The notes under the pieces were generated by a model. The model was not told the DNA's origin. It saw only the letters and a program-made list of their open reading frames with translations, and searched no databases. Below are positions 22,722-37,500 of a stretch of 64,000 bases of DNA, piece after piece. Where the stretch lies: the NCBI GenBank assembly GCA_026419785.1, contig JAODTK010005522.1:62001-126000 (forward strand), in the 5' to 3' direction. The position numbers and the translations under genes were made by a program. How positions within the stretch are numbered: the stretch's first letter is position 1; each line of letters begins with the position of its first letter. This DNA comes from Sclerodactyla briareus (lineage: Eukaryota > Echinodermata > Holothuroidea > Dendrochirotida > Sclerodactylidae).

Positions 22722-25700
22722 GTGTTTCATAACGAAATGACGATATGAAATCAGTTCCGATGTACCGCGGGAGGCTTCTGTCGTGACTTCAATTAAGGAT
22801 TCGTCATTGTTCGCGGGTGTAGTAGAACGTAAGTATCTTCATTAGACCTTTTTGCAAATAGGATGTTGCGGTGCACTGTGAGATCGTTTTGATGCAGGCT
22901 GGGATAATTCAGGGGGGCAGTTTTGTGGGCATGTATCGGAAAAACTTGTAAATTCCATTATATTTAAATGCATATTCTCTCAAAATTGTAGTATCTTGTC
23001 CCCATATGTTTCACATCGTTATCGTGACACATCGACTAAAATGTGCATTTCTCGCAGAAAAACAAAACAATTTATCCGCCGAAATTATATTTGGCCTCTT
23101 CCAGAGATTATTACCCACTGAGCTAGAAAGCAATCCATTGGCGAGAGGAATTCGCGAAAAGGTCTACATTTCAAGTGTCTTATGAGTGGTGAAATGGGTC
23201 AAGAGTAACAGATGATCTCTGATTTGCCTCCTAAGCCCGGTCCCCTCTATATGGATTCTCTTAAAAGATCTCCTGACGCTGTTAGATACTTGGAGACACT
23301 TTACATTTTTTTCAAACCCACTCTATCATGTGTGACTTTCATCAACCCTGATCCATGTTTCCACCATCCCAGGAGTCTAGAACATGATCCATGTCTGTGT
23401 CCTTGTAAGGGCTCCTCTGCTAACTCAGTAACTCAGTAATATGTTCACGCGGCAAGCCTCTAATTTCCCCTAAGCTGTCGCCTTCTGATCTGGTCGGCCT
23501 CAGGCGCAGCAGCCACCCACCAAAGAGATATAGAACTCAGTATTTCTAGGAGTGTTGCTATCGCCGAACAGACCCTGACAGTAACAGGGTCTAATGTCTG
23601 TCAAATATGGACACATCGGCGCCTTGACCCAGATTCTTCTGCTTGTGTGGTCCTTTCACCTGAAGACGACGTGCTCGTGTGTCTTTGAAGGACAACTGCA
23701 GGATTAACTAAAAAGAGGCTAATATAATAACTAAAAGAAAAAATTAATGCATCAATCTAAACCTGACATCATCCAACCTTCTGTTACTGTGTGTTAGGCC
23801 GCCTTCGAAATGTGTGCATGTCTATTGCACAAGAGCGAAAAGCCTGCCTTCATGCAATATAAATTATGTCTCTTGCACAATCCCCTGCAAGTATTCTAGT
23901 TTTCTAGTGAAATTTACACATAATTTCACTTTGAAAAATAGTCTGTGGGCAGGGATTGCTGTATTGAGTCCTAGTGCTGATGTTTACTACTTTTGTGGAA
24001 GAAGACATTAGGAATTCCACGTAAGGTTGAGAGTTATTCACAGAAAAACAAAACATAAATACTTCAAATATGCTCCTGTGTTGTCCAACTGTGATATCAT
24101 GTATTATTATTGCACTATAGGAACTCTCTCCCCAATTTTTTTCTGCATAATGGACCAAACTTTTTTGAGGCCACATAACTCCACATAGGAATATCATATT
24201 GAAATGGGTTTTGGACCTATAGATCTAGGTTTTCCATTCACCATAATATGACCTCTTGTTGCAGCTCGTTTTGGCAGTCGTCCTTGGCAAATTCTTTTGA
24301 CAAGCAGTTTTCTGGGTCTGTGTGATGCCCCACATAGTTGCAGTGACGAGGAAGGAGGGGGATCGGGGTGGGGTGCCATATGAGTCACCGTGTCAAAACT
24401 GGTTCCACTGATTCCCCCCCTTTCAGGAAGGGGAGAATTTGTATGATTTTGTTAGTTCCTGTTAAACGGGCATGGTCAGTTAAGTGTGGCACTGACAGCT
24501 GTTGTCTCTTCAAATAGTAGACCATTTGTGGCTTTTACAAATTGATTATTTGTTTACTTACAACTATCGCAGAATTGATTTGTTATCTAAGGAGGCAAGG
24601 AAAAGAAAAGAAGACTAACTATACACCTGAAGGGTTATCGTCTCTGGATTTTTTCCAACGTTCAGCACCTCATATAGATATTTTGCACATATCGCCAGTG
24701 ACCTGATGTGCAGAAAGAGGATTTGTCTCTGAGCAACCGAGGAATGATGGAAAAGCGTTTATGAAAAAGCCGAAAAAAAAAATTGTCATCAAGGGACATA
24801 TAATTGCGACGATATAACATATCCTGTGAACTGCATGAATTTTATCTGTTACATTATGTAAACGTGACGTCACTTTTCGACAGTGCTATAGATGGACAAG
24901 GCTCCTGACAAAGAAAAACTTTTCATAATTTTTTGGAATTTGTCAAAAGATACAAATGGTCATCAAAATGCCAAAACTGACTTCAAAGTCAGTAAAGATA
25001 GGATTTTGCAATGTGCAGAGGGCCCCTGGGGACGTCAGGAGGAATCTTGTAGTGTGTGCCATTGAAAGTTCTTATCCAAAAGGCATCAAAAGATTGTTGA
25101 AAAATAGCAGGACTGAAATCAAGCAACTGATGCGAAGAGTACAGTGTTCCGATTCCTCCGTGTGGCATCTTGAGTAGTACGGAGGATCTGGACAGGAAAC
25201 AACACACACTCACGTGTCTGTTTCTCAGAAGCAGGCTTTGGTGTGACGGTTGTTAGCACGAGGATGTAGCAAACGCGAGCTTACCTTGATGATTCTTCTT
25301 CTAGAATATTTCATGTGAGGTGTTCGGCCAATGCATATAGAACTACTTTGGCAAATTGAAACGCCAGTACACACATCATGAATCAAATTTAACCTTTGTG
25401 GTGGAGGCCATTAATGTAACGTACAGAATCAGTCAATGAATTTGAAAAATTTCATTTCATGACCATTGTGCTTTACAGATATCACCCGATCACAGCAGGA
25501 GCAACCACTAGGGCTCCGACCCTCGAAAAATAAAGGAGCACATAAAATACAGTCAATGTTAAAAAAGAATATATTGTGACATATGCTGATACAGTGAGTG
25601 TTGACAGATCATGCATTATAGGGGCGGTACAGGCAGAATGACACATTGGAGAATAACCCAGGTGGAATCTTGTCTATAGTGGCATCAGGAACCCCTCCAT

Positions 25701-28700
25701 AGATAATGCTACATGTTTATTATAATGATCAGTTGGAACCCCCCCCCCCTCCCCGGGAGATGCAGTTGCATTATCTGCCTCAACAATGGAACATGATACA
25801 ATCGACCATCTTCACCTTGATCCTGACATAGTTATATAGGTTAGTTCCACTGCATTCAATCAAACAGCCTGCGTAGTTCCACTTGCTGCTGGAAAAAACA
25901 AATCATTGTGAACTTTGCACCAACCATCATGTCATTTGCTCAGTAGATAGTAGTCTTGTCTGGGCTCCTGGTGATCACGGCCAAACTGACACGCCGGGGA
26001 AAATACTAGTCAGGGCCCCCTGGGCTTACCCACTTTTCTCACTAAATCTTCTTTGCTTTGCTATCATCATTATTCCCATTTAGATGAGAGTATACCCTAG
26101 AGAAGACCTGGTCACTCTGGCAAAATGAAATGAACTGAATGAGGAATGATTGCCGATTCTGCAACTCCACTGCCGATCCTGGCCCTGGCATTTCACAAAT
26201 GTAATTTTTTTCCAGTATGCAGCACCATTCCCAGCAGGTAGAATCTTGCAAGGCCAATCTTGCCCGAGAACACATCCCAGCAGCTCCTACAGGGAGAGAG
26301 ACCCTGGATTTACTTGTCTGGAGGCAAATATGGCACAAAATCAAAGTAAAACCGTAAAATGGATCAGTTATCAACCCAGTGTGAAGGCGAGACCATGATG
26401 CGAGTGTAGTAGTGGCCTATCTATCTACCTCACGAATTGTGAACCTTAACCCAAGGGTGAAGCCACTGGGTGGGGGAGGGGTTGAGGCCCTATACATAAC
26501 CGTCAGGTCCACACAAGAAGTGTTCATTATGCTGCACCCTCCCCTCCCAACATTCAACATGTTGTTGCACCCTTGACTCACCCAACGGGAAAAGTTCAGA
26601 AACAAAAACAAAACTTTCATAATAACAAAACCTTTATACCAACAAGGATGTAACAAATCACGATCATAATATAAAGCCAAATTACCGTCAAAATGATGCA
26701 TTGCATCGCAGCAATATTTTCTCTCTGTAGGAGGTCTCGAGCAGTCAAATCTGTAAATTACACCCAGTGTAAATACGATATCCACTACACCACTGTTGGA
26801 ATTACAGCTCAGAGCCTGATACTAGCCAAATGTTGAAATGCACCGTTAACTGTGTAAAGGAGTATTGTGAAAAAAAAAACAAAATAATAGAATGACTCAT
26901 GCAAAATTGCAACTCAATTGGCAAAAGCTGGGCGGAACAGAGAATGAGTTTAAACTTGTCAATTGAAAACCCTGGTAAACCCACAAATATTATAAATAGA
27001 TAAATTATTTGAGATGAACAGCCGCTCGATATATACATTTATAAATCCATATTCCACATGTTCGCACTCGTTGAGGTGCCCCCATTCACTGAGATGCTCA
27101 AGTATACGTTCTGACCTGATCATAGGAACCATGCAAACACGCACACCACATTCGATCATATGGTCTTGTACAGGACGGTTAGATCCGTGTTTCCCCATTG
27201 CTCTTTAGCTCTAATGCTTTCTCCACGCTCTATACCATAGAGCTATACAAGGTCCCTGACCTGTGTCCAACAAAACGTCTTGTGGAGTTGGTTCTGTGAG
27301 CAGACATGAATATGCATAATCCTCCCTTACATGAGCGCCATTCGAATGAACCATAGCTTGACCAGCTTGACCACACAGCGTCATTACACTGACAAACTGA
27401 ATTATTCACGTATACCAACTGCCTGCATTGGGAATTTGAACAAAACGTGATTAGGCGCTCCATTAAGGCGGAAGAAAAACTAACCAAGACGGTTCTGCTC
27501 ACTGAGTGAACCACTGATGGACCTGCTACATATTGTGTGGAATGGATTGCTGAGCTGGGAGTGAACAGAATCATCTTGACCCAAGACTATCACTCATGAG
27601 GTGGGAATGACAGCAGTTTGATCCGTGTATGTACCTCACAGGTCCTTACGAGCACCGGGGAGAAAAAGCAGCATGATGAAGAATGCTAACCCAAGGGAGC
27701 CATCGAGAAGCTGACGGAAGATGAATATGCAATTCCTGCTATTGCAATTTACATCTACTCAAACTCTGTTGAAAATTGAAAAGTATCTGCACCCAAATTG
27801 AACGAGGATGATTATCCCTACCAGAAATAGACAGAGGTGACTTCAGGAAAGGAATGTGCCACTTTACGTATCTTGGGGAGAAACACAAAATTTTTCATGT
27901 TGTCATGAACACAGATCAAAAATCGACCATACCATCGACATACAGCACGATTATAACAACAATGCATTAAGTGCTTAATTAGAAAGGAGGTTGGTAAATA
28001 ATATTGTGGACTATAGCAGTTCCTTCCTTTTTGGTTACCCATTTAGGTCAATCAATAGCCTGTTCGTGGTTACAATTTATTGAGATGATAATGATATTGT
28101 CTCACAGGTCATGAGGGAACACTGGCCGGTTGAACGTACTGTGTGGCAGACGATCTTCCGAACTCTTCTGCCATGAAATTACGAATCCTTCCAACACGAA
28201 ACTTGCCAGATTTCCCCAATAATTTTCAACAATAACATCCGACAACATGGGATGAATTGTGTTGCATTTTCATATAGTGACAGTTTAAAAAATGAGCAAT
28301 ATGATTAGCTATGGGGGGAATCTTGTCTATTCCCCCAAACTGTTCATGGTGAGCATGCACACTCACAACCACAAACTGGCTTATGCGGTGAAGAGCCAAC
28401 ACATCCAAACAGGACGGATACATACTCAAATCTAAAATTGTGTTCAAATTCCAAAATTTAGGTATCTAACCTCATACCTGCATGCATGCAGTATATTAAG
28501 TCCATTTTTTTTTACTTCTAAAGTTTCCCTCTCTGTCTTCTCATCATGTGGAGGGTCATTCCGGATAGGTCTTCACTTGGCCCTAGCAATCGAAATCCTT
28601 TTTTCAGGCAGCATAAAAGCTACAGAAAATTATCCCTTTTGGTCTTGTGTCTGCAAAATGTGTCTTTACTGCAACTAAGCATTAGAAATATGTTCCTTTG

Positions 28701-29281
28701 TAGCTCTGATACGCCACAGGACTTTTATTTTTTTACAGTACAAACTGATTGTTGTATTGAATGATCAACAACGCCAATTTTTTTACAATGATAAGGTGCC
28801 ACAAACAAATTGCATAAGTCAGTGTTCCATTTAGGGTTGCCAACATGACTGTTTTTCCGAGCAAGTTTTCAAATTGTTGTACGACACATATAGGTCCAAG
28901 CACATGGGGGTGATTCTTCACCTCCCTGCAGATCACCAACACTCACCCTGCCTGATGAAACAATTTCTCATAATTATGAAACAATTTTTCATAATTTCTC
29001 AAAGCAGAATATCTTGAACAAGCAGGTTATAGTACCTTCAGTTTTTCTGATATAGCTTGCTGGATATAAAAGAAACATATCAGTATATAGTTATAACAAT
29101 ATAATTAAAAATGTTTCAGCAGTTTCTGGCTCCTTCAAACAATTGGGGCAGGGGCATTACTGCCTGATCCCTCAAGATTAACCGACACGCTCAATGACCC
29201 TCCTCGCCCTGGTCTCTAGAGGGCGCTAACTCCAGCGTGTTATCTCCTTTCCCCCCCCCTGTGAATCTGTATGCGAAGTTG
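22722..29281. other. 6.5 kb without recognised genes
   Basis: Downstream (3') of the RNF13-like gene on the minus strand, and possibly including its 3' untranslated region. Minus-strand open frames around 26.0-28.4 kb (for example 26417-26785 and 27230-27574) are fairly long but match nothing I know and have no clear splice sites. C runs occur near 24414-24421 and 25740-25750. Confidence 0.4.
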
Positions 29282-29322
29282 TTAGCGAGGACGCCTGTCA
29301 AGCTTCTCGCAGATGGCGGGGC

Positions 29323-29578
29323 TTACTGGAGGGTCCAACACTGGCTCCGGGCTGGGCTCCCTCTGGCCTCCAATGGCCCCCCAGAGCATCTCGTCAGGGG
29401 TGGGGCTCGAGCGGGAGTCCAGCCGCCCCCCAGTAGGGGCGTGTTCTCGTCTGCACTGCTGTCGTCCGATTCCTCGTCGAGTCAGGAACACCAGGCAGGG
29501 AACGGACCTTGCGCTTGCAGATCGGGCAAGTCCGACGGTTGTTGGTCAGCCAGGGGTCGATACACTTGCAGTGGAATG
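29323..29578 (-). CDS. RNF13: RNF13-like E3 ligase, last exon: RING second half and tail
   Basis: Minus-strand exon opening after a pyrimidine-rich acceptor (TTTCAG, exon from 29578). It reads AFHCKCIDPWLTNN then RRTCPICKRKV: the second half of a RING-H2 finger, with the His and Cys of HxxC and the CxxC pair that complete zinc binding. WLT and CPIC are typical of the RNF13/RNF167 PA-TM-RING ligases, which act on endosomal and lysosomal membranes. The RING frame continues to a stop at 29394, but near 29478 a one-base shift opens DEESDDSSADENTPLL, an acidic Ser-rich segment ending in TPLL as in the RNF13/RNF167 tail. That frame stops at 29323; a third frame stops at 29282. So one base appears to be missing near 29478, and the true C-terminus is uncertain. 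The preceding exon lies 21.4 kb away. RNF13 versus RNF167 cannot be separated from this fragment. Confidence 0.8.
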
Positions 29579-30054
29579 CTGAAAGAGGAAAGCAGAAAAA
29601 TACATGAATCAAGGAAGACCTTCATTCCCAGCAGGTTTAAGAGGACCCTGGGCCCAGAAGATGGAAGGTAAAGGAACATCAATAAGTAATACATCAGTAA
29701 CACAAGACTTTATCCATGCATATATGTCAGGGTTCCTCCCTGAGGTCATGAAACCCTGAAGAAGCATCAAAAGTTTTAAAAACTATTCCATGGCCAAAAG
29801 AGTCTTGGAAATTAGTGAAAAAAGTGAGCAGTGACCTTGTTCAATTTTCACTGAAAAATGCATCAACACAAACTCAAAAGAACACCCCCAGTTAATGTAT
29901 AAAATCAGGCTCAATTTATGGGCGTTGATGGTCAAAATGGATAAAAACTCTGACAAAACAAAGTGCTGAAGTTGGTAAAAAACGAAGAGGTGCTCCCTTC
30001 AAGGAATGAACTTCTACTAGGATGAATATGGTAATTCAATCAATATATATGTGC

Positions 30055-30175
30055 TAGGGATCGAAATAAGGGATCAGAGTACAGGGGTTGCTTTTCTAAA
30101 GAAAGAGCCCCTGATTCGTGATCCGGAGGGACAGGGGGGTTATTGGTAGGACCAGGGGCGCTGTGATCACTTCTC
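30055..30175 (+). repeat. Dispersed repeat Z, plus copy
   Basis: Contains GGATCGAAATAAGGGATC, CAGGGGTTGC, AAAGAGCCCCTGATTCG and TAGGACCAGGGGC. The reverse complement of nearly the same series is found at 62935-63065, and a more diverged one at 49990-50103. A further, weaker relative may lie at 30335-30480. Function unknown; probably a short non-autonomous mobile element. Confidence 0.65.
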
Positions 30176-32559
30176 CACTCTGCAGTGAGGAGACCAGGGC
30201 TTCAACGAGAAAATCAACCCCAAGGCTATGAACCCCAGCTCACATGCATTACTACATACATTGAGTTTCAGTCTGCCAACAAAACAGTGAAATAGTGCTT
30301 GCTGCAATTAATAAGCTAGACTTACCTAAATGTGACCAAGTGATGAGAACCAGGGGCTATGTTGCCCCCCCTCAAATATGCCCCTGTTATAGTACAATTC
30401 CATTAGGACCTGTGGTTATTGATATATTTTAGGGGGCTAATAGCACCTGGGCCCCTGCATATCGTGAACCCTGGTATTATAAGTTAGAGATGTCAAGAGG
30501 AAGGTCGTCCTGGTATTTGATCGTGGGGAAAGTCACGAAGAAATCTCAAAGTTGAATCTGTCAGAAGTAAGTGCAGGAACTCCAACAGCACGATACAGTG
30601 TGTTTTTTAGTTCTAATATGGTTCATGTCCCATTCCCCCCTTTCCCACCCCCTCCCTGCATGTGTGTAGTCACATTTTCAAAATTGTCTGCTCTCAGTCA
30701 TAAACTCACAATCCGGGCGTTAAACATACCATCAGTAATCCCCATTCCAGAGAGTCACTATAACATAGCCCTGCACTCAGCACATAACAGCAATTTAGTG
30801 TTTGTTTCTCTTATCACCCCACCCTGAAATTCTTAACATAACCGGCATAGGACTGTGCTTGGCTCACAGATGCTAGCTGGATCACGGCTCTCATCATATG
30901 AACATATGAAAACACAACAGTAGGCTAGATTAATATCATAATATTCAAGTCGTGGATCAGAGTCAAAAGAAGCATCCTCGTCTGGTAGCTATTGCGAGGG
31001 AAGAGAAAGCGACCAGGAGGATCGTATGTGCAGAATTTCTCAGCCTCAATTTGATTCTATGTATATGTCCAATATAAGGGGCAACAGTACATTTCTGCAA
31101 TGGAAATTAACATCACAGGTCGTTCAACCAGCATCTCCACTTTGTTTCTCTTCAAAATATGAATATTAATTTCTCCTCACAGCACTCAAAACATTTCCAA
31201 GCAGGTGTTTCTAATCAGTCAACATGTGCCATTTATTCCGAGAAGAAGAAACACATTTCAGGCGCTTGAGGCGATTGTCAGGCGCTTGAGCATCAAAGTT
31301 TCATAAAACATTATAGTAAGAAAACAATTAGGGAATACATGGGGCATGTTAAAGTGTTTAGCTACATGTCATAATTATGCATTGTAGATTTGGGTATTGT
31401 ACATTGCACATGAGATCCCCAACCAAACTCGCAACTTTGAAGTATATACAATAAATCTATGATGGAACATTGTAAAGAAGACAGGGCTGTGCTGGGACTA
31501 ATGTATTTAGTTTGCTTCTTCATTATAGAAGAGTTTTTTTTTTGTTACATTGACTCTCCCACGAAAACCTTCAAACAATTTTTGAAACTAAAGGTATATC
31601 ATACCCACAAAAGTACATGAAAAGTTAAAAAAACTTGAGAAGTTTGTTATAAAATTATGCAAATTATTCACAACGACCTCTATATCAGGCCATTTTGTAC
31701 TAGAGGTGACCGTATTTATTCACCAATTCGAAAAACCTACAGATGTGGAATTTGAGCAATGATGGAATTTGTATGTGGTGAATGTGAAAGCATTCATGCA
31801 AATGACAACAGTTCACTACTTATACCACATAATCCATAAGGAGCTGATAGAATCCACTGGCCTGTCAGGTGCTATGCAAGTCAAAACTGCTGAGAAAGAA
31901 ATCAATTACTAATCCAATTTCAAGCCCGAGTGATGCAGTTGACAACTGCTTGATCAATATACCTAGAAGGCACACTGACACATTCCTCAGTTTCAGATAT
32001 CAGATTGTGTTCAGGGGTGGACTTATAAATGCCTGCACGTGATCTGGTATCGGTAATTGTTCATAGGACACTGTAGGAATCATTACAATGATTTAAAAAT
32101 CATATCGGCTGTTGATTCACTGAATTCAATGGAGAGGCTTGGGTTAAATATGTGATTGGAAAACCTGTAAGGACATGAAACATTAGATGTTATCTGAATA
32201 TAAGGAAATGTCACAGAGTAGAAAGAATATTTCATAAGTGATTACCTAATCTCTCTGTCTTTTTTCATCAGGCATTTTCAATAGGGGTTTTGGCAGCTTG
32301 CATTCCATCCCCCTCCCCTCTCCCCTTTTGCAATGTAATAACTGCCTTCCCCCCAACCACCTCCGCAAGTCATGATGCATCAGTAGTGAATTGATATTCA
32401 CTTTTCAAGGCAACATGCAGAGGCTGAGGAGCATCCACTGGGGAGGGGGGGCATGATGGGCACTCTGGACCCGGCCCAACTTTCATGTTGGCAAATTTTA
32501 GTTTTGAATTTTTTTTGTGGGTGGGGTGGGGTCCGATGGAAGGAAATGGAAGGCGAAGT

Positions 32560-32715
32560 CCAAGATGGCCGCCACACGATCAGGAGAAGTGAAAAGTTAT
32601 TGCACTAACAAGAGAATATCCCGGCCGCCGACGGCGGACGCAGTAGCCGCGGTGGCAACAGGCGAAGCCACACCGTTGATCCCGTGGGATATATGACAGC
32701 TATCCCCGGTGTCAT
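32560..32715 (-). mobile_element. Family Y fragment
   Basis: TCCAAGATGGCCGCC (near 32560) followed by a GC-rich CGGCGG block and a GGGATAT / ATCCC terminal palindrome resembles the end of the family Y element at 58245-58985. Boundaries are uncertain. Confidence 0.4.
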
Positions 32716-33399
32716 ACGATGAGGGTTTCGTTACGCAGGCAGTCTGCCAGAATCACCAGCCGCTCTCACAGCCCCACATCACATTCATTCGTACTCAGCA
32801 GGGGGTCACATGTCGGACGGTTATTCAAACATCATACCACGATGGTCTCTGATACACTCAAGGTCAGCAGAAGCCTGTGGAACTTCTTGTATGGTGCTGC
32901 CATCAGGTTCTGGACTACCCATCAATAATCAACACACACATTTCTGTCAATGATAAAACCTCTTGACAGCAAATGCCAGGCACTTTTGACCGAATGATGA
33001 TGGGATCCTTGCGAAAACTATCCACATAATGTGTCGGCCTTTACTGTTAGGGAAATGATCTGTGTAGCAAATGTTCTTGTACAGGCAAAATTATCTCACA
33101 GAGCCATCTAAACAGATTTTTCTGAATGAACACGGCATCCTTGATAGGATATAAACATATAATACATTGTAACTCATGTAGAACCCATCTCCCCTAATGG
33201 CAAGGACATGTCTCCTTTTCCCGCTGCAAGAATAAACTATTTGAGAATACCCAAAGCAGACTGCGGTTTCCCTCAGGCGGCCAAAATGATATGTACCAAA
33301 ACTGATGGTCTCCGAGCCAACGATAGCGTATTGAGTCTGTCACATTGATTTGTGGCTGTTGAATAGGTCCGCATATGGGGCAACATGTATAGGGGGCAC

Positions 33400-33650
33400 T
33401 CGTCAATGGCAAGAGGCATCCATACTCCCTGAAACGGGGGAAGTCATTGTAGAGTCACTGTCAACAGCGAAGTGACTCACACGTGGGTCACTGTACCAGT
33501 GTTGTCAGTAAATGAATAGTGTGTCTAAGGGGCCAATTCATTGACGGCAACTACCCTGGACGAGGGAAGACATTGTAGAGTCACTGTCAAAGCGAAGTAC
33601 GCACACATGGGTCAATGTACGAGTGTTGTCAGTCACTAAAGTGTGGTAGA
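33400..33650 (+). repeat. Tandem duplication of a 125-bp unit
   Basis: Two copies of a unit containing GAAGTCATTGTAGAGTCACTG, then CAxCGAAGTGACTCAC and GTACCAGTGTTGTCAGT, at about 33400-33520 and 33530-33650. A third, more diverged relative is at about 61530-61602 in the same orientation. Confidence 0.7.
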
Positions 33651-34481
33651 AGGGGTATTTCATTATCAGTCAGAGGTGTGGGCCAGTTTACACTTGATTT
33701 GTGAAATGAATTTAACATGCAACTCTTAAAAACTGTTCGCTCCTAGTCGAGTTCCTTGCATGGTCTGATAGCCCTACCCACATGAAATGACTCTTCATTT
33801 CACTCCATTAAACGACTCTTATTCATTAGACCAATTTTGATCAAAATTGTATTTTACCATACTTGCATCACATACCTATGATGTTTCTACAAAAGTCATT
33901 GGTGTGGGGTAGAGGGTGGTGAAAGACCAGCGTGAACCAAATCTCCATTCTTTTGTGATTTGAGTCAGTCACTACTGGAAAAAGTCACACAACTTCAATT
34001 TGAGCATGAATCCCAAGTTCACAACTGGCATGCTAATGCTGTGCCCAACAAACACGAAATGAGTCAGTGCACAGCATGGAGGCCCCTTTGTCACTGGAAG
34101 AACTTAGCGAGTGAAAATGGAACTGGTCAGACCTCATACGTCAAGTTGCACGTATATATAGCTCAACCATCACCTATTAATTACTGTTTCACCGTCTCAC
34201 TTTCATTAATAGGGGGAGTAATAGTACTCGATGAGGGAACTTGATGCTAGTCTAGCACATGCCAGGGGTAGGTAGGGCTACCTGACCATATATGGCTTGG
34301 ATTGAAATGCCAGTCCCTGGTTGGGCACAGAAGGGACGTTGTCATAAAATTCCTCAACTTCAAATTACAAAACCTGAAACAAGTGAACAATTGCAACAGC
34401 TTGAAGGTAAACCCTCTCATAGTGACTAGCAGAAATATCCATACATGAGCTATATACCTGTGTATGGGGTAGTAAAGGTGT

Positions 34482-34500
34482 GGGGGGGGGGGGGGGGGGG
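34482..34500 (+). repeat. Poly-G tract
   Basis: Nineteen G in a row, followed to about 34540 by AGGGGAG, GGGGGGAGGG and similar blocks. This could form a G-quadruplex on the plus strand. Confidence 0.85.
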
Positions 34501-37500
34501 AGGGGAGTTGATATCAGGGGGGAGGGAGGGGGGTGGTAGGGTAAAGGAATGCCTCCTTCCCTTCGGTATTCCATGAATGATGTATAATGATGATGTCATA
34601 TACTGAAATTTGTTTGTCTGCATTAGTGCGCTGACTTAAAATGTGGCAGGGGGAGTGGGGGGGGGGAAGCTGACTGGCACACCTCAGCCGAGGCGGCTCC
34701 AAGAATTGCCCAACAAAAACAGTGCCTATACTACACAAAAGCCAAATGGGCATATGTTAAAACAACACAATGTTTCTATAACACACTTCAACAGGGACAA
34801 TTTTCTATAACAACACTTCAACAGATTACGTAGAGAAACGTACTGACACTCGAAGAACAACATCTAGAACACAAACCACAGGATATGGAATTTTTTATAA
34901 TGGACACTTCAAGACAATTTCTACACCAGGTAACATTGAAAACAACTTCTTGGGATTTTGGGGAGTGTTCCCAAAGAAATTTTAGTCCAAATCAATAGCA
35001 GACTACTGAAAAAAGTGATTACAAACAAATAGTAGTCTCTTCAAAGTATTAGAGAAGTTTTTTTTTCTACATAGGCATGTTAACTACAATTTATCAGTTT
35101 GATTTCAGTGATGGAATGGGTGTCAGTGGTAGAGAATTAGGCTACAACATTTTTTTTATACTTTTTAAATATAAACAAACAACAACGCAAATGGAACAGA
35201 TTTTATGCTTGAGATGTTTGCAGGAGCTGCCTCTTTGATTTAGAGCCCAAATTATTGTGCAGATTTGCGCACTTCGGAACATGGTGATTGTTTAAGACCA
35301 TTTCACCAGGCAGTTATCTTGTATTTTTTATAGCGAAACGTTTCTCGCCCAAGCTGATTTGCGTGTTGGATTATAACACTACAATTGGGGACCAACTTTT
35401 GTTTTCACCCCATAGGATCCCACACACGGCAGCCATTTGGATTTTTTGCACAGAGTTTCTTTCACAGATTTGCATGTTTTTGAACATGGCACTCGATTTG
35501 ACAAACAACTTACATTAATTTAATGCCAAAAGCCATTGAAGACCCACCGGCGCACCCTTTGGGAACATGTTCAGAGCATGTGTTTATTTTTTTGTCCTCT
35601 CTTTGTTCATCTTCCTAGTCAAAAACCTTGCAATAAATAAAGGGAACGCGTCGTTTCCACTAATTGATCAGTGTAGGGATATACAAGGCGGTTTGCCCGC
35701 CTGCTAAGTCTATTCATTATAAGCCCAGTCAGAGATATTATAGTTTTAGTCCCCCATCTCGGCCAAACACCAGGGCCTTAGCCAGAGGGGCGTCTCACCG
35801 TCAGTGGACGGCCAGGACAGATGGGACAGCCGATTCTGTGAGACGGAGACGGCCTCGAGACGGCCACCCAAGTTTGTTTTTGTTTTTCTGTGGGTCAACG
35901 ATTCCTCAGTCAGCATGACATAGTGCATTATGACGTGCAGTGGGCATAACATGACATGCCAAGTTGCTTTCTTGACTCCACCAAAACTGGCATCTTTCGA
36001 TCTCGATCCGTGCTCCGCACTGGTGCCCGCCATTTGTGCTATAGTGATTTTAAGCGTTTCAAAAGTGAGGACACCCTATTTCGAATTCCTTGCTAAGGCC
36101 CTGTGCCACACCCACTGTAAGATCTTGGTGTCAGCGCAATGACTCTACAACACTCTAGAGCCAAAACTTGGCATTCATGTCCATCATAGTGAAATCTTGG
36201 ATGGGTGGGAAAGCTGGCAACATCACATGACAGGAGCCTGCTTAATTTGCAAAAATTTCCCCTACATATTATTCTTTGTCAGCTTTCAATGAAATTGGTA
36301 GACAAACTAAGACTACTTATGAAACAGGCATTTTGAGGTTCAACGGAGCGGTCAAATTCGATGATTCATGCGATTTTCCAAACTTTGTTGGGTTTGAAAT
36401 GAATTTCTTTGTGGATGTAGACTAATGGGTGTGAAATAGTCAGAACTCATCATCCGGATCGATCCATCTGCAATCAATTATTTGCATTTTGTGTGGTTCG
36501 AGCTAGAGCACAACTGGTGCTCTATTTCAAAATTATCGCTGGGGAGCGGTCCGGCAGCTTCCATGCCTTGAGTGGTCCACTGTACCGCATGTGTGTGGTT
36601 ACAGTTATCCCAAAGGATTTCCAGGCACTAGTGTAGTAACAGCATATGAACTACATGGAGATGGAGTTGCTAGCTTCAATTCAATTCAAACAAATTAGGT
36701 AGTGTATGCTTGGAATGCACAGCCCACAGGCAGCAGCAAGCACGCAGACACAGGAGAATCATGCCTACATACAGCACGGCCTACAGTAGAGCCTCGATCA
36801 TTACCCACTGTTAGCGATACGAGCATGCGAGCGTACGGTATTGTATGAGCAACACACCCCGAATCCCTGATGCATGGACGGGCCTGGATGCCACTATGGG
36901 GTGATGACATGTGTATCACTAGGAATAGCTAACTGTACCTGGAGTATGCAGGCTGCTGATGGTAGCTCACATCAAATCATAGCAATTATAGATATTCCTG
37001 ATAAGAAGGTAACATTCACTGTGAGTTTGCTGGTAAAGCCCTCGCAGTGCTACTGCAGGGATGGGTGTTGGGAGTGCTCATACGGGCTCCTGATAAAACA
37101 CAGCTTATTGTTTACAGATTAGGGGTATGATGGGAGGAGGGGGGGGGTGGGGCAAACAAGGTGTAGGGAGTCCATAGGATCCTCACGGAAACAAGACGTA
37201 ACGTTGTACAGTAATAACTCTCAGCCGCCTTCATCCTACTGCTTGTAACAATGAATTGTATACTCGTAACAACAGCTGAGAGTAAGGCCAGGAGCTGTTC
37301 ATGATGATGATAGGCCTCTCCTAATTAAAAATAATTTATGGAAGAGAATAAAACTTAGTTGGACCTGCCTGGTGAACTCATATGGGCAAAAGATTAGCAG
37401 TTAGGGACTTCAAATACTGTCATAGGAATTGCAGGATGAGTGTGTTAAAAGCTTGGAAGCTGCTCACAGACCCCGGTAAATCATGCACAAAGGACATGAG

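Noticed and set aside
27230..28447. Series of minus-strand open frames that might be a decayed gene
   Set aside because: I could not match any segment to a known protein or find consistent splice sites; the evidence is only frame length.
29237..29671. 144-codon plus-strand open frame
   Set aside because: Antisense of the GC-rich RNF13-like last exon; the minus strand carries the RING motifs.
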